Shown piece by piece: positions 10,824-22,505 of a stretch of 64,000 bases of DNA. This DNA is from Eutrigla gurnardus. Taxonomy: Eukaryota > Chordata > Actinopteri > Perciformes > Triglidae. Below the pieces are notes generated by a model. That model ran no database searches, had not been told where the DNA came from, and saw nothing but the letters and a program-made list of their open reading frames with translations. Numbering within the stretch: the first letter of the stretch is position 1; every line of letters starts with the position of its first letter. The stretch covers positions 24,260,327 through 24,324,326 of the forward strand of contig OY741282.1 of the NCBI GenBank assembly GCA_963514095.1, read 5' to 3'. Position numbers and translations under genes: made by a program.

Positions 10824-12350
10824 CACTGTGGTTTTCTTTAAATCGAAGACTCGCGTGGTGCATGCAGCTCTGTGTTCGTTGTGTGTGGATAGTCGGAGTG
10901 TGTCTGTCTGATAGTGACTGACTGATTATAAGAGCATAGATGGGTGAGGCCAAATGTTGGAGGTTTAAGGATGCCTTCTTTCATCAGGAAGCAGAACGTA
11001 CATTTTTCTTTATTTGGATCTCAACACAAGCAAAAAATTACAATAATCTGAATTGTTTAAATGATCTTCTTCATATTATAAGCTTTGTTAAATGCTATTA
11101 TCATTTTGGACTCCTCACTGCTTCGGTTTGTGGCTGCCTGGTGCTGAAACGCTGCAGGGAGGGGAGGGGGGGTTGCTCGGCCAACCACGCACCTATCACA
11201 GTACAGGTTGTGTTTCTTGTGTTTTTTTAAAGTTGCGATTCGGAACGCTGATGCTCTGACAGCAAAAGCAGCATTCAAAAAACGTTTAAAAATGCATGTG
11301 GTAATATTTTGTATGTTCTGAGCTAGTCTGTCAAGTACTCGTATATTATACTTGTCCTTGTACTCATCTTACTCTCCCTTATTCTGGTACTCATCTTACT
11401 TTCCCTTGTCCTGGTACTCTCCTTCCTCTCCCTTATTCTGGTACTCATCTTACTTTCCCTTGTCCTGGTATTCTCCTTCCTCTCCCTTGTCCTGGTACTC
11501 ATCTTACTCTCCCTTGTCCTGGTATTCTCCTTCCTCTCCCTTGTCCTGGTATGCGTCTTCCTCTCCCTTGTCCTTGTACTCATCTTACTCTCCCTTATTC
11601 TGGTACTCATCTTACTTTCCCTTGTCCTGGTATTCTCCTTCCTCTCCCTTGTCCTGGTACTCATCTTACTCTCCCTTGTCCTGGTATTCTCCTTCCTCTC
11701 CCTTGTCCTGGTATGCGTCTTCCTCTCCCTTGTCCTTGTACTCATCTTACTCTCCCTTATTCTGGTACTCATCTTACTTTCCCTTGTCCTGGTACTCTCC
11801 TTCCTCTCCCTTGTCCTGGTATGCGTCTTCCTCTCCCATGCCCTGGTATTCGTATATCTCGTACATATATTTGTGTTTGTATCTAATCAAATATGAACAG
11901 CTGTTCACTTTGACTTTAGCCTATATGTTGTTGAACATGATGTTATCTGTTCTGACATACTGTATGAAAGCATTTGTAAATTTGTGGCTTGTGGCCGAAG
12001 GCTATGGAGCCACGGCTAGTATAACATGCACATAAATGGCTGACTGAAATGTTGGCTGGGCGATTGGCATTATTAATGTGACTACTAGCTAACTTTAACA
12101 TTGCTATTATTATTGGGTCAGAACTACAAGTTGTCCAATACTTTGACTTGCAAAACGAATGGCACTCCCCTCAGCCTCAGCTGTAGGTTACATGTGCTTA
12201 TGTCTGCATGCTAACATGTTAAAACAAGAAGCCAAACATTATATGTGCCAAATAGCATATCAAATCGCATGTTACCATGGTGACATTGGCATTTTTGCTG
12301 TGACTAAGTACAGTCTCACAGAGACAAGTACAGTCTCACAGGAATCTTAC

Positions 12351-12887
12351 CTGAGCAATTCTGGCTGACAGAGCCAGTTTCCTTATTTGAAGAGCTGCTG
12401 TTGATGCTGCTGTTAGGTGGGCTGGTTGTGGACATGGTTGGTGTAGTCTGGATCACAGAGGTTGCATCTGACCCTGAAGTTGAGTGAGATGGTGGGATGG
12501 AAGATGCTTGAACTGAGGAGGAGTCCACTGGTGATGAAGCTGGATCGTTGACAGTGCTGGTGGTGCTGGTTTCTCCCATCCTGCCTGTCACTCGGTTGGT
12601 GGATTGAGCCGGTACTGTAAAGTTGCCATCAGCATCACTGGTGGACTGAGCTGAATTTGTAGCAGTTACCTCAGCATGTGACGGGGTAGGTCGGGTGGAT
12701 GAGTACTGGAGAGTTGTGGCCGGTATGACTTGTGAGGCATCCTCTGTCACCTGTTTGGTTGTGTGTTCAAAGTCTGTATCAGCTGTGGGAGTAAGAGAGG
12801 TTTGTCGTCCTCTTGCAAATTCTGATGGTGTTGTTTGGACGTTGGAAGCTGCATTCTGTCCCATTGGGGCACGGCACAACGGCAGCC
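12351..12887 (-). CDS. Mucin-like exon 2, tandem copy 3
   Basis: This 537-nt phase 1-1 exon appears identical in protein to copy 2, with intact splice sites and no internal stop. As with copies 1 and 2, its neighbouring exon 1 has lost its donor, so it is either silent, reached from copy 4's exon 1, or reached through a cryptic donor. Confidence 0.66.
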
Positions 12888-14826
12888 CTGCAAAGTCAAG
12901 AGTGTCTGTTGATCACAACATTGAAACTCTAGATTGGATGGCTTAATGCTGAAAAAATAAAAAAGAACAGCATATTTTTCAAGGTTTTCAGGTTTCAGGT
13001 TTGTGAGAGAGGTAGAATTTGAATCCCAAGGTACTAGATTAATCCAAACACTTATGATGAGCAATCTTATTGTGCAGCTCGCTAACTTTAACAGTGCTAG
13101 TGTTTTATCATTAAACTAGTACTGTAAACACAGGCGGTATTAGACGAGGACTGTACTTCTTGAATTGGTAGCTTAACAGTTAATACACAGGAAGCAGCAT
13201 TACAGTGTTGCTTGCTCCTTTTGTCCAGATTCAAATACCTTGACAACTACTGAGATGGTAGGTCACATCCCTTCCTGTGTCCCCCATAGAACCATATTTG
13301 GAAAAATATGTACAGTAATATTTGAACAGTAGTCAACGGTAAGACACACTTTTTTTTTTTTGGATCTTTAAGAAAAAAAATTGAATAACTCCAGCTTTGT
13401 CCTTTATGTTTCATAGAAAGAGATTTCCAACATTAATCTTCAGGATGCTTTCATCAGTCACCACAGTGGACAGTGTGGACAGGGTCAAGCTGCTGTTTTA
13501 ATTTACAGATCACTTAAATCATCATATTTCTTCCATCGACGTGACAGATCTTATTCCTAGCAACCACTACTGCAGCGTTGTTGTCAATTGATACTGATGG
13601 CGCCATGGATATATCACTCTCGACTGATTGGTTGGGGCAAAATACCCCAACGGCGTTAATGAACACAAACAATGTAAGACTGAATAACGAAGCGAACAAA
13701 ATGGCAATTGTGAATAAAATGAACATGTATCACATTAATGTAGGTTCACTTACATTACAAGGAATACTACAGTTGCATGAGACTCATATTTGAACGTATC
13801 AACTGGAAATAAAAATTGTGACAGAGGAGAAGGGTGTGTGTTTTTTTTTAAGATGGGGAGGAGGATGTGTGTGTGTGCCAGTTTAGGGTGGAGGGGGGGG
13901 CGGGGTAGTAGTTCCTATGAAGTCCCAAGAGTATTTTTAAAATATATATCAGCAGTATTAGAAGTTGGATTTTTTTGTTTTAAATGGCAACGTAAGTAAC
14001 TAATAGTTTACAAAGTACAAAGTACAAACTTGCTTTATGTTTTTTTGCATGTATACTATTTAATTATTAGTATTATATTTCTTGCAGAATATTACATTAT
14101 TAAGTGCTCAGAAATGTGTGCACAAATCTATAAATATATATTATTTTTCTTTAACATTATTTTCGGTAACAAAACTGAAATGTACCTGCAAAGTAATACT
14201 TTAATTGTTAATGGGAATTTATTCAATTGTAGTTTTCATCATAATTTCCTAATACTGGCCCATTTATCTGTAATTCCACCGAAACAAAACTGAAATCAAA
14301 CTGTGGTTGTGTGGTTTAAAAAGATAAAAGTGAAACTCAATTATAAACAGATAATAGATAAAGATAATTTTACTTGTTTCTTAGCCAAGAAGTGTGAATC
14401 GACATGTCAAATAAACAACTGGGATCACCTCACCCATCTGTTATTTTTGTGATAATTTCATCTAATTCCATTATTTTAAGAAATAGTGTTCTAAGAGTTA
14501 GATATTTATCAAATGTTAAAGGGTGTAACCGTTTTATTCAACCATTTTTCCAGTTAATATTAATACGATTAATTAATATAAGATTCATAAGTTTAAAACG
14601 CATTCATATCGATTATTGGTGAAGCCAAAGCGATTCATACTATTTATTTATTTTAGCTGATCATTTAGTTGAATTGGTAGGACTGACAACCGATTCATTG
14701 ATGCATCGCATGAATCGTTACACTACTATATTTTATATATAAATATTGGTTGGTGTTCTTCAGCGGGCAATACTTCTGTCTTCAGGGCCGAGCAACATTC
14801 AAGTGTGGGTGCATGGCAGAGTTTAC

Positions 14827-14859
14827 TCATGCTAGCAGAATTTGCAGGCCGAACCTCAT
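14827..14859 (-). pseudogene. Exon 1 of tandem copy 3, splice donor lost
   Basis: The ATG at 14859 opens MRFGLQILLA then TGAGTAAAC. It shows the same 2-bp loss as copies 1 and 2, consistent with one deletion spread by duplication or conversion. The TATA-like element is at 14962-14967. Confidence 0.65.
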
Positions 14860-16494
14860 CACTGTGGTTTTCTTTAAATCGAAGACTCGCGTGGTGCATG
14901 CAGCTCTGTGTTCGTTGTGTGTGGATAGTCGGAGTGTGTCTGTCTGATAGTGACTGACTGATTATAAGAGCATAGATGGGTGAGGCCAAATGTTGGAGGT
15001 TTAAGGATGCCTTCTTTCATCAGGAAGCAGAACGTACATTTTTCTTTATTTGGATCTCAACACAAGCAAAAAATTACAATAATCTGAATTGTTTAAATGA
15101 TCTTCTTCATATTATAAGCTTTGTTAAATGCTATTATCATTTTGGACTCCTCACTGCTTCGGTTTGTGGCTGCCTGGTGCTGAAACGCTGCAGGGAGGGG
15201 AGGGGGGGCTGCTCGGCCAACCACGCACCTATCACAGTACAGGTTGTGTTTCTTGTGTTTTTTTAAAGTTGCGATTCGGAACGCTGATGCTCTGACAGCA
15301 AAAGCAGCATTCAAAAAACGTTTAAAAATGCATGTGGTAATATTTTGTATGTTCTGAGCTAGTCTGTCAAGTACTCGTATATTATACTTGTCCTTGTACT
15401 CATCTTACTCTCCCTTATTCTGGTACTCATCTTACTTTCCCTTGTCCTGGTACTCTCCTTCCTCTCCCTTATTCTGGTACTCATCTTACTTTCCCTTGTC
15501 CTGGTATTCTCCTTCCTCTCCCTTGTCCTGGTACTCATCTTACTCTCCCTTGTCCTGGTATTCTCCTTCCTCTCCCTTGTCCTGGTACTCATCTTACTTT
15601 CCCTTGTCCTGGTATTCTCCTTCCTCTCCCTTGTCCTGGTACTCATCTTACTCTCCCTTGTCCTGGTATTCTCCTTCCTCTCCCTTGTCCTGGTATGCGT
15701 CTTCCTCTCCCTTGTCCTTGTACTCATCTTACTCTCCCTTATTCTGGTACTCATCTTACTTTCCCTTGTCCTGGTATTCTCCTTCCTCTCCCTTGTCCTG
15801 GTACTCATCTTACTCTCCCTTGTCCTGGTATTCTCCTTCCTCTCCCTTGTCCTGGTATGCGTCTTCCTCTCCCTTGTCCTTGTACTCATCTTACTCTCCC
15901 TTATTCTGGTACTCATCTTACTTTCCCTTGTCCTGGTACTCTCCTTCCTCTCCCTTGTCCTGGTATGCGTCTTCCTCTCCCATGCCCTGGTACTCGTATA
16001 TCTCGTACATATATTTGTGTTTGTATCTAATCAAATATGAACAGCTGTTCACTTTGACTTTAGCCTATATGTTGTTGAACATGATGTTATCTGTTCTGAC
16101 ATACTGTATGAAAGCATTTGTAAATTTGTGGCTTGTGGCCGAAGGCTATGGAGCCACGGCTAGTATAACATGCACATAAATGGCTGACTGAAATGTTGGC
16201 TGGGCGATTGGCATTATTAATGTGACTACTAGCTAACTTTAACATTGCTATTATTATTGGGTCAGAACTACAAGTTGTCCAATACTTTGACTTGCAAAAC
16301 GAATGGCACTCCCCTCAGCCTCAGCTGTAGGTTACATGTGCTTATGTCTGCATGCTAACATGTTAAAACAAGAAGCCAAACATTATATGTGCCAAATAGC
16401 ATATCAAATCGCATGTTACCATGGTGACATTGGCATTTTTGCTGTGACTAAGTACAGTCTCACAGAGACAAGTACAGTCTCACAGGAATCTTAC

Positions 16495-17031
16495 CTGAGC
16501 AATTCTGGCTGACAGAGCCAGTTTCCTTATTTGAAGAGCTGCTGTTGATGCTGCTGTTAGGTGGGCTGGTTGTGGACATGGTTGGTGTAGTCTGGATCAC
16601 AGAGGTTGCATCTGACCCTGAAGTTGAGTGAGATGGTGGGATGGAAGATGCTTGAACTGAGGAGGAGTCCACTGGTGATGAAGCTGGATCGTTGACAGTG
16701 CTGGTGGTGCTGGTTTCTCCCATCCTGCCTGTCACTCGGTTGGTGGATTGAGCAGGTACTGTAAAGTTGCCATCAGCATCACTGGTGGACTGAGCTGAAT
16801 TTGTAGCGGTTACCTCAGCATGTGACGGGGTAGGTCGGGTGGATGAGTACTGGAGAGTTGTGGCCGGTATGACTTGTGAGGCATCCTCTGTCACCTGTTT
16901 GGTTGTGTGTTCAAAGTCTGTATCAGCTGTGGGAGTAAGAGAGGTTTGTCGTCCTCTTGCAAATTCTGATGGTGTTGTTTGGACGTTGGAAGCTGCATTC
17001 TGTCCCATTGGGGCACGGCACAACAGCAGCC
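16495..17031 (-). CDS. Mucin-like exon 2, tandem copy 4
   Basis: This 537-nt symmetric phase 1-1 exon has an intact acceptor and donor. Joined to this copy's own exon 1 (18978-19008), it gives a start of MRFSLQILLAWLLLCRA, a good signal peptide, then a Ser/Thr/Pro-rich stretch to a Cys near the exon end. Exons 1 and 2 together give 189 residues before the next, unidentified exon. It differs from copy 1 by Leu for Pro in the signal peptide (CTG for CCG) and a few other changes. This is the best candidate for a working 5' end of the array. Confidence 0.72.
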
Positions 17032-18977
17032 CTGCAAAGTCAAGAGATATCTGTTGATCACAACATTGAAACTCTAGATTGGATGGCTTAATGCAGAAAA
17101 AATAAAAAAGAACAGCATATTTTTCAAGGTTTTCAGGTTTCAGGTTTGTGAGAGAGGTAGAATTTGAATCCCAAGGTATTAGATTAATCCAAACACTTAT
17201 GATGAGCAATCTTATTGTGCAGCTCGCTAACTTTAACAGTGCTAGTGTTTTATCATTAAACTAGTACTGTAAACACAGGCGGTATTAGACGAGGACTGTA
17301 CTTCTTGAATTGGTGGCTTAACAGTTAATACACAGGAAGCAGCATTACAGTGTTGCTTGCTCCTTTTGTCCAGATTCAAATACCTTGACAACTACTGAGA
17401 TGGTAGGTCACATCCCTTCCTGTGTCCCCCATAGAACCATATTTGGAAAAATATGTACAGTAATATTTGAACAGTAGTCAACGGTAAGACACACTTTTTT
17501 TTTTTTGGATCTTTAAGAAAAAAAATTGAATAACTCCAGCTTTGTCCTTTATGTTTCATAGAAAGAGATTTCCAACATTAATCTTCAGGATGCTTTCATC
17601 AGTCACCACAGTGGACAGTGTGGACAGGGTCAAGCTGCTGTTTTAATTTACAGATCACTTAAATCATCATATTTCTTCCATCGACGTGACAGATCTTATT
17701 CCTAGCAACCACTACTGCAGCGTTGTTGTCAATTGATACTGATGGCGCCATGGATATATCACTCTCGACTGATTGGTTGGGGCAAAATACCCCAACGGCG
17801 TTAATGAACACAAACAATGTAAGACTGAATAACGAAGCGAACAAAATGGCAATTGTGAATAAAATGAACATGTATCACATTAATGTAGGTTCACTTACAT
17901 TACAAGGAATACTACAGTTGCATGAGACTCATATTTGAACGTATCAACTGGAAATAAAAATTGTGACAGAGGAGAAGGGTGTGTGTTTTTTTTTAAGATG
18001 GGGAGGAGGATGTGTGTGTGTGCCAGTTTAGGGTGGAGGGGGGGGGGGCGGGGTAGTAGTTCCTATGAAGTCCCAAGAGTATTTTTAAAATATATATCAG
18101 CAGTATTAGAAGTTGGATTTTTTGTTTTAAATGGCAACGTAAGTAACTAATAGTTTACAAAGTACAAAGTACAAACTTGCTTTATGTTTTTTTGCATGTA
18201 TACTATTTAATTATTAGTATTATATTTCTTGCAGAATATTACATTATTAAGTGCTCAGAAATGTGTGCACAAATCTATAAATATATATTATTTTTCTTTA
18301 ACATTATTTTCGGTAACAAAACTGAAATGTACCTGCAAAGTAATACTTTAATTGTTAATGGGAATTTATTCAATTGTAGTTTTCATCATAATTTCCTAAT
18401 ACTGGCCCATTTATCTGTAATTCCACCGAAACAAAACTGAAATCAAACTGTGGTTGTGTGGTTTAAAAAGATAAAAGTGAAACTCAATTATAAACAGATA
18501 ATAGATAAAGATAATTTTACTTGTTTCTTAGCCAAGAAGTGTGAATCGACATGTCAAATAAACAACTGGGATCACCTCACCCATCTGTTATTTTTGTGAT
18601 AATTTCATCTAATTCCATTATTTTAAGAAATAGTGTTCTAAGAGTTAGATATTTATCAAATGTTAAAGGGTGTAACCGTTTTATTCAACCATTTTTCCAG
18701 TTAATATTAATACGATTAATTAATATAAGATTCATAAGTTTAAACGCATTCATATCGATTATTGGTGAAGCCAAAGCGATTCATACTATTTATTTATTTT
18801 AGCTGATCAATTTAGTTGAATTGGTAGGACTGACAACCGATTCATTGATGCATCGCATGAATCGTTACACTACTATATTTTATATATAAATATTGGTTGG
18901 TGTTCTTCAGCGGGCAATACTTCTGTCTTCAGGGCCGAGCAACATTCAAGTGTGGGTGCATGGCAGAGTTTACTCAC

Positions 18978-19008
18978 ATGCTAGCAGAATTTGCAGGCTG
19001 AACCTCAT
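18978..19008 (-). CDS. Exon 1 (signal-peptide start) of tandem copy 4, donor intact
   Basis: The ATG at 19008 opens ten codons (MRFSLQILLA) plus one base and is followed by donor GTGAGT. Phase 1 matches the exon 2 acceptor at 17031, leaving an intron of about 1.95 kb. Copies 1-3 have Gly for Ser at codon 4 and lack the donor. Confidence 0.68.
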
Positions 19009-19110
19009 CACTGTGGTTTTCTTTAAATCGAAGACTCGCGTGGTGCATGCAGCTCTGTGTTCGTTGTGTGTGGATAGTCGGAGTGTGTCTGTCTGATAGT
19101 GACTGACTGA

Positions 19111-19116
19111 TTATAA
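19111..19116 (-). promoter_or_regulatory. TATA-like element of copy 4
   Basis: TTATAA lies about 105 nt upstream of the exon 1 ATG, with spacing equal to the other cassettes. About 250 nt further upstream on the minus strand is a C-rich tract (plus-strand GGGAGGGGAGGGGGGG near 19342). Confidence 0.42.
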
Positions 19117-19520
19117 GAGCATAGATGGGTGAGGCCAAATGTTGGAGGTTTAAGGATGCCTTCTTTCATCAGGGAGCAGAACGTACATTTTTCTTTATTT
19201 GGATCTCAACACAAGCAAAAAATTACAATAATCTGAATTGTTTAAATGATCTTCTTCATATTATAAGCTTTGTTAAATGTTATTATCATTTTGGACTCCT
19301 CACTGCTTCGGTTTGTGGCTGCCTGGTGCTGAAACGCTGCAGGGAGGGGAGGGGGGGCTGCTCGGCCAACCACGCACCTATCACAGTACAGGTTGTGTTT
19401 CTTGTGTTTTTTTAAAGTTGCGATTCGGAACGCTGATGCTCTGACAGCAAAAGCAGCATTCAAAAAACGTTTAAAAATGCATGTGGTAATATTTTGTATG
19501 TTCTGAGCTAGTCTGTCAAT

Positions 19521-19748
19521 GGGAGCGTACCTATGTTCCCCGGGTTCTATGTTCCCCTTTTGTTTTAAAAAAGGTCCTATGTTCCCCGTTTTTTCCAAAA
19601 AAGCTCCTATGTTCCCCGGTTTGTATGGAACCGGGGAACATAGGACCCTTTATTTAAAAAGAAGGTCCTATGTTCCCCGCTGTTGCCGGGGAACATAGGA
19701 CCTTCTTTTTAAATAAGGGTCCTATGTTCCCCGCTGTTGCCGGTTGAC
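19521..19748. repeat. Left terminal region of the MULE: nested palindromes and subterminal motifs
   Basis: Eight copies of a CCTATGTTCCCC-like motif occur, six direct and two inverted. Two hairpins are nested here. One has perfect 16-bp arms (19606-19621 and 19629-19644, 7-nt loop). The other has near-perfect 48/47-nt arms (19632-19679 and 19687-19733) around the spacer CTGTTGC, differing by a single base. The spacer word CTGTTGC is repeated just after the second arm (19734-19740). Such arrays are commonly transposase binding sites; that role is inferred. Confidence 0.85.
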
Positions 19749-21659
19749 ACACACGCACGTTTTAAGACATGCGTACAGATGTGATACAGTCAGTGGAAGC
19801 TTAATAAATAAACACAAAGTCTCCCCCCCGTGTGCAGGTGTGTGTGTGTGTGTGTTGGCGCGTGGTGAGGGCGAGTGAGGGAGAGTTTGTTGGTCTGTCC
19901 ACACGAGAGACGCCGAGGTGACCACGCCAATCCTCTCCCTCGTCCCGCTTGGCTGCAGACGGACCCGGCCGTGCTGCGTCCAGACGGGCCTTTACAGGGT
20001 AACAACACACCATAAATAATCCACTATGATGCTTTGGAATCGCCCCCACACCAGCCGTCCAAACGCCGACTGCCACGGTCCCATTAATGCACCTGTGCGC
20101 ATTACGCACACAACTTACGGCAAAAAAACAAACAAAACATTCATTCATTCATTCATTACAGGTCCGCACATCCCCGTGCGCAAACGCCAAGGATAATTGA
20201 TCATGAAAAAAACCTGGGGAGCAAAGCTGCAAATCAACGAGCCCATAGCTCCAACAGACTATAGGCAAAACCCAGTGGATCACTACAAGTTGTTGCAACT
20301 TTGGGGAATTTCCTCCGGATAAAAAAGGCTTACAAACAGGGACCAGGACAGCTTTATAATATGCACAAAGATCCAAAGGAAACGAAAGGTAAAGAAAAAA
20401 CAAACAAACAAACAAACAAAAAAAGCAACAGCACGAAGTAGTTAAAATGTGTGTTTTACGCATGCCTCTGTGTGTCTGCCTGTTCAGCTCCACCTACACG
20501 TAAAATGACATTTGGCTCAGCCAAGACGTCCATTGTCTATGCTCACAACCATTACAACAAACAAAATTATTCCAAGCAAATCATTTGGTGATTTGAAAGC
20601 CTAACAAATTGACATTTTCATTCTTTAAGATGAAGAAACTTTGTCTTGAGCAAAACTTCTTTCCTGCCACTTCTTTCTGTCATTTTACTGCACGTTTGTT
20701 ACCAGTTTCCATCATATTTGTATCACAATAAATCCTGAGAAAATGTTTATTATAGCAGCAAAAGGAAATGTGCAATAGTAAATCATATGCATTAGGTTCT
20801 CAAATCAGCTGTTAATCTGCAGGGAGGGCAGGAGTCATAAACTGAAAAACAAATGTGTAGACGAACAGGAGGGCTGGTAGGAAGAAAGAAAAGAAAGAGT
20901 CAGAGCGCAGCGCATCCTGTGGATAAAGATGCATCCGCCGCGATCTCCGTCTCTCTCTCTCTCTCAGTGACGCGCTGTCATTCATTTCAGCACCGAGACA
21001 GCGGACAGCGCGCTTGGTCACAGTTCAGCACTAGACAAAAGATATCAGTAGTTCACTCTGTGGCAAATACATCCATGGCACTGTCCATAAGGCAGAAAGA
21101 GAACTCAACACTGTCTTCTCCACAAGTAGAAAAATATAATAATAAAATAATAATATAACGCATTTTATAATGGGCTGGGTTGAGGGTGAGGAAGACAGAG
21201 TCCTGTCTGTCTGTGTGTGCCTGTAGGTGTGTGAGTGGGGAGGAGCAGAAGAGGTGAGAGCTGTCAGATAAGTTTGTGTTATGTTGTAGTTACGTCGGTT
21301 GGGACGCTACTGCGGAGCGGAGCCAATTTCATTTCTGTGCCGATTGTGCCAGTTGCGCCAGAGCGCGCACCTCTGTGCCAGGCTCGCGCTCTGCGGCGAT
21401 TTGTGTTTATTCATTTTAACAGAGATGCTGACCAGAGAGGGATTAATACACACATTCACAGGCTACGCACACACGGGCTACCCACAGACTGAGGGGCCGA
21501 TGCGCAGCACGGAGAATGCCTCTCACTGATAATAAGTCCCTGCAATGCCAGGCTTCGTAGTTCAGCGACTGTTCCTGTTTGAGAAGGTGCACTCGATTTT
21601 CTTGTCCAGCTGTCCAAGAATAGTAGCCTATGCTTTATTATTTCGTGCGCACGTTATAC

Positions 21660-21850
21660 CTATTTCGTGGCCACAAATTACTATTTTGTGGGAACTAATT
21701 CATATTTCGTGGCCACAACTTTTTCTTATTTTTTGCATGTCATATCTGGGGATCCGTACAAACAGCTCCATAATACACACAAAATTCAAAAGAAACGAAA
21801 ATTAACCAAAAAAAATAAACTAAACAGCATGGAGTTGTCAAAATTCCTCT
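21660..21850. repeat. Interspersed fish repeat with TTTCGTGGCCAC motifs
   Basis: Repeated TTTCGTGGCCACAA motifs are followed by GGGGATCCGTACAAACAGCT and an A-rich block. A diverged relative of the last part lies at about 20325-20450. It is recognised as a common fish repeat type from memory; the class is not assigned. It lies inside the MULE. Confidence 0.4.
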
Positions 21851-22119
21851 GTGCGTCAGGCGTGCCAGACGCACAAACACACCATGTCGAATATAAATAA
21901 ACTTGAATCATAATGTTTGTAGATCTGACTTGGTTACTTCAAAAGTAGCTCTTAGGCTTAAACAGTGTTAATTTGTTGGTGACAAAATTGTTTGACAAAA
22001 AGTGTTGAGAACATGTCATCTATTGAATAATCACTTGGTACACTTTCTTTCAAAAACAATAATTTAATAGTGAACTTGTAAAGGACCATAAATAGTTATT
22101 ATAACAATAACAATAAAAT

Positions 22120-22505
22120 ACGAGTCAAAAACTGGAAACTCCACTTAAAAGTTTTTTTTTCCAAAAAGAAAGAGGGGAAAAACGTCCTCACCAAAAATGA
22201 AGGAGGGGCTAAAATGCCTAATGAAATTTTCTGCATCAAAAACTGCAAACTCCACTTAAAAGTTTTTTTGTTTTGTTTTTTCAAAAAAGAAAGAAGAGGG
22301 GGAAAACGTCCTCACCAAAAAAATGAAAGAGGGGCAAAGCTGCCTAATGGAAAAATCAGCATCCAAAACGGAAAACTCTCCTTCAAGTTTTTTTCCTTTT
22401 TTTTCAAAAAAGTTTTTTAAAAAAGTGATTAAAAAAAAGAATGGGAAAACGTCCGTTTATCACCAAAAAAGAAAAGGGTGGCTTAACTGCCTAATGGAAA
22501 ATGCT
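22120..22505. repeat. Three diverged tandem repeats of about 110-140 bp beside the transposase
   Basis: Three copies share, in order, AACTCCACTTAAAAGTTTTT, an A-rich block, AACGTCCTCACCAAAAA, GAGGGGC and TGCCTAATGGAAAA. The last copy runs into the 3' end of the transposase gene, whose stop lies in TGCCTAATGGAAAATG. They make up the 3' non-coding part of the transposase and may be element-specific. Confidence 0.75.

Larger units (their letters stand above)
7299..11334 (-). repeat. Tandem cassette copy 2 (4,036-bp unit)
   Basis: This direct repeat runs from GTACTCGTATATTATACTTG at 7299 to CTGTCAA ending at 11334. It holds minisatellite, exon 2 (8315-8851), intron 1 and exon 1 remnant (10791-10823). 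It is nearly identical to copy 3 and has the same length, which implies a very recent duplication or gene conversion. The first 12 bases (GTACTCGTATAT) match the far end of the minisatellite at 3770-3781 and look like a templated insertion at the junction. Confidence 0.92.
11335..15370 (-). repeat. Tandem cassette copy 3 (4,036-bp unit)
   Basis: This direct repeat has the same boundaries and length as copy 2 and shares its private variants (GGTATTCGTATA at the minisatellite end; CACTC rather than ATATCTC before the exon 2 acceptor). It differs by scattered substitutions and an extra A near 14597. Confidence 0.92.
15371..19519 (-). repeat. Tandem cassette copy 4 (4,149-bp unit)
   Basis: This is the rightmost and most 5' copy on the transcribed strand. 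It is longer mainly because its minisatellite carries four extra 27-bp units (108 bp). It ends at the same CTGTCAA as the other copies, but there it meets the MULE transposon instead of another minisatellite. It is the only copy that keeps the exon 1 donor, and it shares several variants with copy 1 rather than with copies 2 and 3. Confidence 0.9.

Noticed and set aside
20149..20493. 114-codon minus-strand frame inside the MULE as a captured host gene
   Set aside because: The hydrophobic run comes from AAAC/TTTG repeats and an interspersed repeat; no exon structure or recognised family.
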